A stretch of DNA of 7,899 nucleotides from CAVPGH01 sp046726955 (lineage in GTDB: Bacteria; Acidobacteriota; Vicinamibacteria; Fen-336): NCBI GenBank assembly GCA_046726955.1, contig JBKPBQ010000103.1:1-7899 (forward strand). Reading direction: 5' to 3'. The notes below the pieces were generated by a model that saw only the letters and a program-made list of their open reading frames with translations, was not told where the DNA came from and did no database searches. This document shows positions 1-5,931 of this stretch, piece by piece. The position numbers were made by a program, and so were the translations under genes. The first letter of the stretch is position 1. Every line of letters starts with the position of its first letter.

Positions 1-89
1 GCGCCCACGAGCCGCGGACGCGACAGGTGCCGCCCGACGAGGGACGGCGCCAGCTCGCCGAGGACGCCGTCGAGCGTGACCGAGTCCAT
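1..89 (-). CDS. N-terminus of probable NFACT/RqcH-family protein (partial)
   Basis: Only the first 29 codons are in the window; the gene continues past the left edge. It begins at ATG (87-89), 7 nt after the TAG of the GDPD gene, with no clear Shine-Dalgarno sequence, so it is probably the operon's last visible gene and may be translated by coupling. The peptide opens MDSVTLDGVLGELAP and continues SLVGRHLSRPRLVG. This resembles the start of the NFACT-N domain (old name fibronectin-binding protein A N-terminal domain), where a short 'MD..TL..v..EL...LvG..v..v' pattern is usual. Known NFACT proteins such as RqcH bind 50S subunits carrying stalled peptidyl-tRNA and recruit tRNA-Ala for C-terminal tailing. 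The family call is inference from a short N-terminus and could be wrong; the catalytic regions are not visible. Confidence 0.5.
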   Translation of the reverse strand, partial: MDSVTLDGVLGELAPSLVGRHLSRPRLVG

Positions 90-96
90 GGCCGGG

Positions 97-1038
97 CTAG
101 ACCGCGACAGGCGTCGGCGCCGGGACCTCCATCCCGCGCGCGATCATGAGCGCTCGCAGCCGGTCGGGACGGTCGCTGATGATCGCGTCCACGCCGAGGT
201 CGATGAGACGCGCCATTTCCGAAGGATCGTTCACCGTCCATACCACGACGGCGAGGCCGCGCGCACGTGCTTCCGCCATTCGTTCGGGCGTGAGATCGAG
301 GTAATGCGGCGACCACGTGCGGACGCCCATCGCTACGACGAGCCGCGGGGCGGATCCGCCGTGCGCCGAGGGATCGAGGCCCGCGAGCCACGGCTTGGGG
401 CCGGGACGGGCCGCGTCGACCGTGTCGTCGTCGGGCCGCTCGCTCGTGAGGCACGACGTCCGGATCTCCGGGGCGACTTCGAGGACGCGGGCCACGACAC
501 GCCAGTCGAACGACTGGAGGGTCGTTCGGGCTTCCGCGCGGGCTTCGCGCACGACCTTCACTGCCGCGTCGGCCAGCGTCTGCGGCGCCGCGGTGGACCC
601 CGCCGAGCCGAGGTCGCTCTTGACCTCCACGTTGAACCGCACGTCGCGATTCTGCGCCCGCGCGGCCAGCGCGTAGACATCGGCGAGCCGGGGCATGCGC
701 TCGCCGTCGCGCGGCGCCTGGTCGGGGAAGCTCGCCGCGTACGCGGATCCGGGACGGAGGCGGCCGACGTCGAAGCGCTGGAGCTCCTCGAAGGTGAGCG
801 ACCGGACGCACGGCATGGGCGGATCGAGCCAGCGGCCGTCGGGACCGCGAACGATGTCGGGATTGAGGCAGGGGTCGTGGCCCACGATCACTACGCCGTC
901 CCGGGTGAGGCCCACGTCGAGCTCGACGCTCGTAACCCCGATGCCGAAAGCGCACGCGAAGCCGGCAAGCGTGTTCTCGGGGGCGAGGCCGCGCGCGCCC
1001 CGGTGGCCCTGGAGGTCGAGGAGGGCCGGGGCGCTCAG
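97..1038 (-). CDS. Glycerophosphodiester phosphodiesterase (GDPD family)
   Basis: About 313 residues, a normal length for a cytoplasmic bacterial GDPD. The family hydrolyses glycerophosphodiesters to glycerol 3-phosphate and an alcohol inside a TIM barrel. The fingerprint is complete: GHRGARGLAPENT (H12, R13), VELDVG with metal ligands E39 and D41, GHD with H54, NVEVKSD with E138 and K140, then VVVWTVND and ISDRPDRL near the C-terminus. No signal peptide or membrane segment is seen. The start is unusual. No ATG, GTG or TTG lies in frame close upstream of the HRG motif, and the next ones downstream would delete it. A CTG at 1036-1038 overlaps the TGA of the preceding gene as CTGA, mirroring the GTGA junction one gene earlier, so I take CTG as start. 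No Shine-Dalgarno sequence precedes it, which fits reinitiation by coupling. The enzyme class is secure; the exact start and the substrate are inferred. Confidence 0.9.
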   Translation of the reverse strand: MSAPALLDLQGHRGARGLAPENTLAGFACAFGIGVTSVELDVGLTRDGVVIVGHDPCLNPDIVRGPDGRWLDPPMPCVRSLTFEELQRFDVGRLRPGSAYAASFPDQAPRDGERMPRLADVYALAARAQNRDVRFNVEVKSDLGSAGSTAAPQTLADAAVKVVREARAEARTTLQSFDWRVVARVLEVAPEIRTSCLTSERPDDDTVDAARPGPKPWLAGLDPSAHGGSAPRLVVAMGVRTWSPHYLDLTPERMAEARARGLAVVVWTVNDPSEMARLIDLGVDAIISDRPDRLRALMIARGMEVPAPTPVAV

Positions 1039-2111
1039 TGCTTGACGACGCGCGTCCCGAAAAGCCGGTCGTGGAGGGCGCGGCGGGCGGGGTCGAACAG
1101 CATCGGGAGCTGCCCCAGACCCACCACCAAGATGCCCAGCGCCCCCACGCCCGCGCGCAGGAACGCGCGCAGGTAGCCCGGGGGGCGGCTCGACGCCTGC
1201 AGCACGCGCAGCCCGGTGACCATCTTGCCCAGCGTCTGGCCGGTGGTGCCCGTGAAGTAGCTCGCGTACACGAGCCCGAGGAAGGCGAGGTAGCCGAGCA
1301 GCCAGGGCCAGCTCGGCCGGAGCGCACCCAGCGAGACGTGGGCGGCGCGGCTCGCGAAGTAGACGACGACCGTCCACACGGTGGCGAGGAGCGCCAGGTC
1401 CACGGCCGCGGCCTGGAGGCGCTCCTGCGGAAGCGCTGGTCGCTCGACTGGGCGGGGCTCCTTCGGCTGCGAGGGCAGCTCCCACTCGTCCTCGGCGCGC
1501 GGCGATTCCTCCTCGGCCGTCAGCTCGTCGTCGAGCGCGGGCCGCGCTTCCACCCGCGGGGCGACGGGAGCGGGCCTTTCGGGCACGGGCTCCTCGGCCG
1601 GCTCGGCCTCGGCCGAGGGCTCCGGCGGACGCAGCGGCAGGTCCTGGAGATCCCCCTCGGTCGGCGCGAAAAGGCGAGCCTCCGCGACGCGGGGAGTGCG
1701 TTCATCGCCCTCGAAGCGGTCCTGGCGCTCGAAGTCGCGCCCGCGCGGCGAGACGACCGGCGCTTCGGTCTCGCGCGGCGCCGGCTCGGGGGTCGGGCTC
1801 TCGTCGCGAGCGGGCTCGGGCGGGGACGAGGGCGCCGGAGACGCCGGCTCCTCCGCAAATAGCGGCAGCTCGGCCCCGCCGGACCGGTTCTGCCGACGGC
1901 TGCGCACCCGGTCCTTGACCTCGTCCTGCCACGTCCGCTCGCGCTTCTTCATTCCCGCGAGCTCACGCGGCGCGCCGCCGCGCGCGGGAGGGGTGACGGC
2001 CGAAGGGAGCGGGGCGAGCGATCCTTCCGCCGGCGGCGACAGGAGGGCGCCGCAGGCGGGACATCGTTCGCGGGCTTGGGCCAGCGCCTCTCCGCAGGCG
2101 GGGCAGCTCAC
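1035..2111 (-). CDS. Zinc-ribbon and RDD-domain membrane protein
   Basis: Predicted 358 residues in three parts. A double zinc ribbon opens the protein (CPAC at 3-6 and CPAC at 17-20). A long disordered linker rich in Pro, Glu and Ala follows (about 27-227), with a basic patch KKRERTWQDEVKDRVRSRR near its start. A C-terminal RDD domain (about 228-358) has three hydrophobic helices (about 234-253, 268-287, 320-340). RDD hallmarks are R231, D238, the GQTLGKMVTGLRV segment and the terminal RALHDRLFGTRVV with D348. RDD proteins are poorly understood inner-membrane proteins; some have been linked to ion transport, and no substrate can be named here. GTG at 2109-2111 is chosen as start because it overlaps the TGA of the upstream TPR gene by 4 bases and leaves the first CPAC at residue 3. 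Starting further upstream would add an arginine-rich stretch that reads like out-of-frame sequence. It overlaps the GDPD gene downstream by 4 nt. Confidence 0.85.
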   Translation of the reverse strand: MSCPACGEALAQARERCPACGALLSPPAEGSLAPLPSAVTPPARGGAPRELAGMKKRERTWQDEVKDRVRSRRQNRSGGAELPLFAEEPASPAPSSPPEPARDESPTPEPAPRETEAPVVSPRGRDFERQDRFEGDERTPRVAEARLFAPTEGDLQDLPLRPPEPSAEAEPAEEPVPERPAPVAPRVEARPALDDELTAEEESPRAEDEWELPSQPKEPRPVERPALPQERLQAAAVDLALLATVWTVVVYFASRAAHVSLGALRPSWPWLLGYLAFLGLVYASYFTGTTGQTLGKMVTGLRVLQASSRPPGYLRAFLRAGVGALGILVVGLGQLPMLFDPARRALHDRLFGTRVVKH

Positions 2112-2653
2112 CGGGCTCCTCCCGCCGAACGAGCGGCGGGGACGGGAGGACCCGCGAGGCGGCCGACGAAGTGGTCGAAGCTCCCCGCGACCGAGGCCGC
2201 GGCAAGGGCGAGTATCCCCACCCACAGGCCCGCGAGCACTGGGCGCGACCAGGAGACGGAGCGGCGGCGCGCCGGGGCCTCGCCCACGAAGGCGACGCCC
2301 GTGCTCGCGGCCTCGCGGATTCGTCCGGTTCGGCCGTCCAGGCGGTCGAGCAGCTGGTGGGCGCGCTCCGGGTCGGCCCCGTCGCGCAGCGCGTGCCGGA
2401 TGAGCTCGCGCGCCTCGTGGGCGTCGCCCGCGGCCAGGGCCTCGCTCGCCCGGTCGAGGGTCTCGCGCGCGGCCCGCTCGCGCTCGGCCAGAGCGGCCTC
2501 GGCGCGCTCGTGTCCGTCGCGCGCGGCGGTGTGGGCGGGGTCGCGGAGGAGGATGCGTCCGAAGGCGAGGGCCGCTTCGTGGGGACGGCCTCGCCGAAGG
2601 AGCCTGGTCGCGCGTTCCAGGAGCCGCTCGGTGTGGTCCGTCTCCGATTCCAT
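2108..2653 (-). CDS. Small TPR-like protein with C-terminal membrane anchor
   Basis: A 181-residue protein and the first gene of the minus-strand operon. Two helix-turn-helix units resemble tetratricopeptide repeats: about residues 8-41 (LLRRGRPHEAALAFGRILLRDP) and about 62-95 (EALAAGDAHEARELIRHAL). A charged Glu/Arg/Ala helix lies between them. One hydrophobic segment at about 139-158 (VLAGLWVGILALAAASVAGS) follows a basic stretch, so the TPR part is probably cytoplasmic and tail-anchored. TPR units usually mediate protein-protein contacts; the partner is unknown, and the RDD protein encoded next is the obvious candidate. The ATG at 2651-2653 fits the promoter at 2683-2711. An AGGA abuts it directly and a GGAGG lies 13 nt upstream, so the ribosome binding site is not ideal. 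I do not recognise a named family beyond the TPR-like fold. Confidence 0.75.
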   Translation of the reverse strand: MESETDHTERLLERATRLLRRGRPHEAALAFGRILLRDPAHTAARDGHERAEAALAERERAARETLDRASEALAAGDAHEARELIRHALRDGADPERAHQLLDRLDGRTGRIREAASTGVAFVGEAPARRRSVSWSRPVLAGLWVGILALAAASVAGSFDHFVGRLAGPPVPAARSAGGAR

Positions 2654-2682
2654 TCCTGTGGCCAGCCCTCCGTTAGGCCCTC

Positions 2683-2711
2683 ATTATGGGAAAAGCCCTC
2701 CGGGCTTTCAA
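2683..2711 (-). promoter_or_regulatory. Sigma70-type promoter for the TPR-RDD-GDPD-NFACT operon
   Basis: Read on the minus strand, TTGAAA (2706-2711) is followed after exactly 17 nt by CATAAT (2683-2688). Each matches the consensus at five of six positions, which stands out in a GC-rich background. Transcription would begin near 2676, giving a leader of about 23 nt before the ATG at 2653. The spacer holds a perfect palindrome (2692-2708), described separately. Confidence 0.6.
2692..2708. other. Perfect 7-bp palindrome, terminator- or operator-like
   Basis: AAAGCCC-TCC-GGGCTTT is a perfect inverted repeat with a 3-nt loop in the 82-nt gap between two divergent genes. Read on the minus strand the stem is followed by a short T-run and then CCC, so it looks like a weak intrinsic terminator. 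It also sits wholly between the -35 and -10 elements of the minus-strand promoter and overlaps the first bases of the -35. It could be an operator, a weak terminator of antisense transcription, or chance. The U-tract is too short for a confident terminator call. Confidence 0.45.
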
Positions 2712-2735
2712 CCAGGAAAAGTGGTAGTAAGAGCC

Positions 2736-3641
2736 ATGCCGCAAGTCATCGAGTGCGTGCCCAACATCAGCGAAGGCCGTCGGCCCGAGGTCGTCGAGGA
2801 GGCCGTCGCCGCCCTGAAGCGGACCCCCGGCGTGCGGATCCTCGACGTGCAGTCCGACAAGGACCACAACCGGAGCGTCCTCACCCTGGTCGGCGACGCG
2901 GCCGCGCTGCGGGCGGCCATACCCGAGCTCTTCGCGGTCGCCACGGCGCGGATCGACCTCCGGACCCACCAGGGCGAGCACCCCCGGCTGGGGGCGGTGG
3001 ACGTCGTCCCCTTCATCCCTATCGAGGGGGTGACCACCGCCGACTGCGTGGCCCTCGCCCGCGAGGTCGGAAAGACAGTGGCCGAGCGCTTCTCCGTCCC
3101 CATCTTCTTGTATGAGGACGCGGCGAGCGCCCCCCACCGGAGGAACCTCGAGGACATCCGCCGCGGCGAGTTCGAGGGCCTCGCCCAGAAGATGGCGGAA
3201 GCCACCCAGTGGGCGCCGGACTTCGGCCCCGCCCTGCCCCATCCTTCGGCGGGCGCGAGCGTCATAGGGGCGCGAATGCCCCTCATCGCCTACAACATCA
3301 ACCTCGGCACGCCCGACCTCGAGATCGCCAAGCGCATCGCCAAGGCCATCCGCCACAGCAGCGGCGGCTACCGCTTCGCCAAGGCGATGGGCGTGATGCT
3401 CCAGGAGCGCGGGATCGCCCAGGTCTCGATCAACATGACGGACTTCAAGAAGACGCCGCTCCACCGCGTCTTCGAGACCGTCCGCTCCGAGGCCGCCCGC
3501 TACGGCGTGAACGTCGTGGGCAGCGAGATCGTCGGCCTCGTGCCCATGGAGGCGCTCGTGGACGCCGCCGACCACTTTCTGCGGCTCGAAGGCTTCCGCC
3601 ACTCGCAGGTGCTCGAACGGAAGATCGCGGAGGCAGAGTAG
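2736..3641 (+). CDS. ftcD: Glutamate formimidoyltransferase
   Basis: A 301-residue single-domain enzyme that moves the formimino group from N-formimino-L-glutamate to tetrahydrofolate, giving 5-formimidoyl-THF and glutamate, a late step of histidine degradation; cytoplasmic. It starts MPQVIECVPNISEGR, the family's typical N-terminus, and includes DKDHNRSVLT (41-50) and the THQGEHPRLGAVDVVPF segment, where H82 falls at the position of the catalytic histidine of the mammalian formiminotransferase domain. The C-terminal subdomain contains AYNINLGTPDLEIAKRIAKAIR and QVSINMTDFKKTPLHRVFE. Length matches bacterial stand-alone formiminotransferases, and there is no fused cyclodeaminase domain. ATG 2736-2738 is preceded only by a weak purine stretch (GTAAGAG). 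The gene is divergent from the TPR operon. No other histidine-utilisation gene is visible, so the enzyme that processes formimino-THF must be encoded elsewhere. Confidence 0.95.
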   Translation: MPQVIECVPNISEGRRPEVVEEAVAALKRTPGVRILDVQSDKDHNRSVLTLVGDAAALRAAIPELFAVATARIDLRTHQGEHPRLGAVDVVPFIPIEGVTTADCVALAREVGKTVAERFSVPIFLYEDAASAPHRRNLEDIRRGEFEGLAQKMAEATQWAPDFGPALPHPSAGASVIGARMPLIAYNINLGTPDLEIAKRIAKAIRHSSGGYRFAKAMGVMLQERGIAQVSINMTDFKKTPLHRVFETVRSEAARYGVNVVGSEIVGLVPMEALVDAADHFLRLEGFRHSQVLERKIAEAE

Positions 3642-3651
3642 CCCGCCTCCC

Positions 3652-3680
3652 TGGACCGGCGACGTTCGCTCGCATATCCT
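3652..3680 (+). promoter_or_regulatory. Possible promoter for the CE15-CE4 esterase gene
   Basis: TGGACC (3652-3657) and TATCCT (3675-3680) each match the sigma70 consensus at four of six positions and are separated by exactly 17 nt. They lie in the 69-nt gap after ftcD. Initiation near 3687 would leave a leader of about 24 nt before the proposed CTG start. The match is moderate, and co-transcription with ftcD is equally possible because no terminator is seen between the genes. Confidence 0.3.
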
Positions 3681-3700
3681 GACGCGGTCGCTTCGGTCGC

Positions 3701-3706
3701 GAGGAG
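3701..3706 (+). promoter_or_regulatory. Shine-Dalgarno sequence that points to a CTG start
   Basis: GAGGAG lies 4 nt before CTG at 3711-3713. From that CTG the frame reads directly into a signal peptide and the esterase. No ATG, GTG or TTG follows at a suitable distance in this frame: the first GTG is at 3786 and the first ATG at 3798, both far beyond the site. This motif is the main reason for placing the esterase start at 3711. Confidence 0.5.
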
Positions 3707-3710
3707 CCCT

Positions 3711-5912
3711 CTGCCCCGGTCACGACGACTCTTTTGGCGCGCTCCGATCGCGCTCGCGCTGCTCGTCCCGCTCCACGACCGCGGGGTGCGCGCCGAGATG
3801 CCGGCCCCTCCCGTCAAGCTGACGACGGAGCAGGACCACCGGAGGACGCTGGACCTTCTTGGCATCGCGTCGCTGCGGCCCGGCGCCGACGGACGTCACC
3901 CGGACGCCCCCAACGCCGCCAACTACGACGAAGCGAAGGTCCGGCCCTACCCGCCGCTCCCCGACGTCCTCACCCTGAAGAGCGGCCGACGGGTCGAGAC
4001 CGCGCGCGACTGGTGGGAGAAGCGGCGGCCCGAGATCGTCGAGGACTTCGACCGCGAGGTCTACGGCAGGGTGCCGAAGGCCACGCCCAGGGTGCGCTGG
4101 GAGGTGACGGCCACGAAGACGGAGACGCTGGCCGGGGTCCCCGTGACCACGAAAACCCTGGTCGGCCGCGTGGACAACTCGGCCTGCCCGTCGATCACGG
4201 TCGAGATCCAGGCGACGCTCACGACACCCGCCCGCGCCACGGCGCCGGTTCCGGTCGTCATGCAGCTCGCCACCGGCCCGCGGCCGGGAGCGCCAACTCC
4301 CCCGCCCGGACCGACCTGGCAGGAGCAGGTCGTGGCGCGCGGCTGGGGCTACGCGACGCTCGTCTCCACGAGCGTCCAGGCCGACGACGGGGCGGGTCTC
4401 ACCAAGGGAATCATCGGCCTCGTCAACCGGGGGCAGCCGCGCTCGCTCGACGACTGGGGGGCGCTGCGGGCCTGGGGCTGGGGGGCGAGCCGCCTGCTCG
4501 ACTACCTCGAGACGGACGCGGCCGTGGACGCACGGCGCGTCGCCCTTCAGGGGCATTCACGTTACGGCAAGGCGACGCTCCTGGCCATGGCCGACGACCC
4601 GCGCTTCGCAGTCGCGTTCGTCAGCTCGTCCGGCGAGGGCGGTGCGAAGATCCTGCGCCGGACGTTCGGCGAGCTCGTGGAGAACGTGGCCATGTCGGGC
4701 GGGTACCACTGGATGGCGGGCAACTACCTCAAGTACGCGGGTCCGCTCACCGCGAACGACCTGCCGGTGGATGCGCACGAGCTCGTGGCGCTGTGCGCGC
4801 CGCGTCCCGTTTTCATCAGCAGCGGCGCCGTGGACGGCGACGGCTGGACGGACCCGCGAGGCATGTTCCTCGCGGCCGCGCTCGCCGGCCCCGTGTACCG
4901 CCTCCTCGGGGCGAAGGACATGGGCACGGCCGAGTTCCCACCGATCGAGACCGGACTCGTGGACGGCGACGTCGCCTTCCGGCAGCACGCGAGCGGCCAC
5001 ACCGCGGGCCCGAACTGGCCGACGTTCCTCGCCTTCGCCGAGCGCTACTTCCGCGAGGCGCCGGCCCGTACGAAGGTCGCGCTCACGTTCGACGACCTGC
5101 CCGTCCACGGACCGCTGCCGCCCGGGACGAAGCGCCCCGACGTCGCGCGGGCGATCCTCGCCGCCCTCGCCGCGGCCAAGGCGCCGCCCACCTACGGGTT
5201 CGTCAACGCGAAGAACGCGGACACGCCCGAGGCGAAGGAGTTCCTCGCCCTCTGGCGCGCCGCCGGCCATCCGCTCGCCAACCACTCGTTCTCGCACATG
5301 GACCTCGACACCAACACCGTCGCCGCCTTCGGCGACGACGTGGCCGCCAACGAGCCGGTGCTGCGCGAGCTCATGGGAGACACCGGCTGGCGGTGGTTCC
5401 GCTACCCCTACCTCCGAGAGGGCAACACACTCGAGCGGCGGCGCGGCGTGCAGGCCCTCCTGAAGGAACGCGGGTACCGTGTCGCGCAGGTCACGCTCGA
5501 CTTCTGGGACTGGGCCTACAACACGCCGTACGTGCGCTGCGCGGAGAAGAAGGACACGAAGGGCGTCGAGTGGCTGAAGGAGAGCTGGCTCGACGAGGCC
5601 GACGCCTGGATCCGGAAGGGCCGACAGGACGCCCGGCAGCTCTACGGACGGGAGATAAGCCACGTGATGCTGCTGCACGTGGGATCGCTCCAGGTGCCGA
5701 TGCTGCCGCGTCTCCTCGAGCTCCTCGAGAAGCGCGGGTTCGAGCTCGTCACGCTGGAGGAGGCGCAGAAGGACCCGATCTACGCCGAGGACCCGGGCCT
5801 GCCCTTCGAAGGCGGGCGGTCGTTCCTCGAGCAGGTATTGGAGTCGCGCGGGCTCTCCTCGTCGTCGTCGCTCGAGCACCCCGCGGCGGAGCTCGCCGCG
5901 ATCTGCAAGTGA
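3711..5912 (+). CDS. Exported two-domain esterase: CE15-like glucuronoyl esterase fused to CE4/NodB polysaccharide deacetylase
   Basis: About 733 residues. The N-terminus from the CTG start is a signal peptide: basic RSRRLFWR, hydrophobic IALALLVPL, and likely cleavage after VRA (residue 28). Later GTG (3786) or ATG (3798) starts would remove it. Domain 1 (about 35-440) is an alpha/beta hydrolase of CE15 type: nucleophile elbow QGHSRYGKATL with S283, SSSGEGGA (305-312), APRPVFISSG followed by acidic D375 and D377, and ASGHTAGPNWPTF with H430 as likely catalytic histidine. CE15 enzymes cleave glucuronoyl esters joining xylan to lignin. Domain 2 (about 450-700) is a NodB-fold deacetylase: TFDD (D461 base, D462 metal), NHSFSHMD (H525, H529 metal), RYPYLREG (R564) and LLHVGS (H656). 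CE4 enzymes remove O- or N-acetyl groups from xylan, chitin or peptidoglycan. Both domains look intact and sit in one uninterrupted frame. A BASS-type transporter gene follows 19 nt later. Domain families are secure; xylan as the common substrate is inference. Confidence 0.88.
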   Translation: MPRSRRLFWRAPIALALLVPLHDRGVRAEMPAPPVKLTTEQDHRRTLDLLGIASLRPGADGRHPDAPNAANYDEAKVRPYPPLPDVLTLKSGRRVETARDWWEKRRPEIVEDFDREVYGRVPKATPRVRWEVTATKTETLAGVPVTTKTLVGRVDNSACPSITVEIQATLTTPARATAPVPVVMQLATGPRPGAPTPPPGPTWQEQVVARGWGYATLVSTSVQADDGAGLTKGIIGLVNRGQPRSLDDWGALRAWGWGASRLLDYLETDAAVDARRVALQGHSRYGKATLLAMADDPRFAVAFVSSSGEGGAKILRRTFGELVENVAMSGGYHWMAGNYLKYAGPLTANDLPVDAHELVALCAPRPVFISSGAVDGDGWTDPRGMFLAAALAGPVYRLLGAKDMGTAEFPPIETGLVDGDVAFRQHASGHTAGPNWPTFLAFAERYFREAPARTKVALTFDDLPVHGPLPPGTKRPDVARAILAALAAAKAPPTYGFVNAKNADTPEAKEFLALWRAAGHPLANHSFSHMDLDTNTVAAFGDDVAANEPVLRELMGDTGWRWFRYPYLREGNTLERRRGVQALLKERGYRVAQVTLDFWDWAYNTPYVRCAEKKDTKGVEWLKESWLDEADAWIRKGRQDARQLYGREISHVMLLHVGSLQVPMLPRLLELLEKRGFELVTLEEAQKDPIYAEDPGLPFEGGRSFLEQVLESRGLSSSSSLEHPAAELAAICK

Positions 5913-5931
5913 CGCGCGGACCGCTCCCCTG

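Noticed and set aside
76..1176. 366-codon plus-strand open frame
   Set aside because: It lies opposite the GDPD gene with its full motif set; the translation is Arg/Ala/Gly-rich without domain signatures.
1039..1485. N-terminal extension of the GDPD frame to an ATG at 1485
   Set aside because: The extra sequence is the RDD gene read out of frame (Arg/Pro/Gly-rich) and would give almost 150 residues of overlap; the domain starts just after the CTG at 1038.
2112..2225. Longer start of the RDD protein at 2225
   Set aside because: The added 38 residues are Arg-rich, overlap the TPR gene in another frame, and ignore the GTGA overlap that places the CPAC motif at the N-terminus.
3681..3701. Short direct repeat GGTCGC...GGTCGC before the esterase
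   Set aside because: Six-base repeats are expected by chance in sequence this GC-rich and there is no further copy or symmetry.
3642..3710. Intrinsic terminator after ftcD
   Set aside because: No stem followed by a T-run is visible in the gap.
3720..4556. 278-codon minus-strand open frame
   Set aside because: It is antisense to the CE15 domain and has no family features.
3639..5912. Possible stop-codon readthrough fusing ftcD to the esterase, which is in the same frame after a single TAG
   Set aside because: The two enzymes belong to different compartments, and the second has its own ribosome binding site and signal peptide; the shared frame is likely chance.
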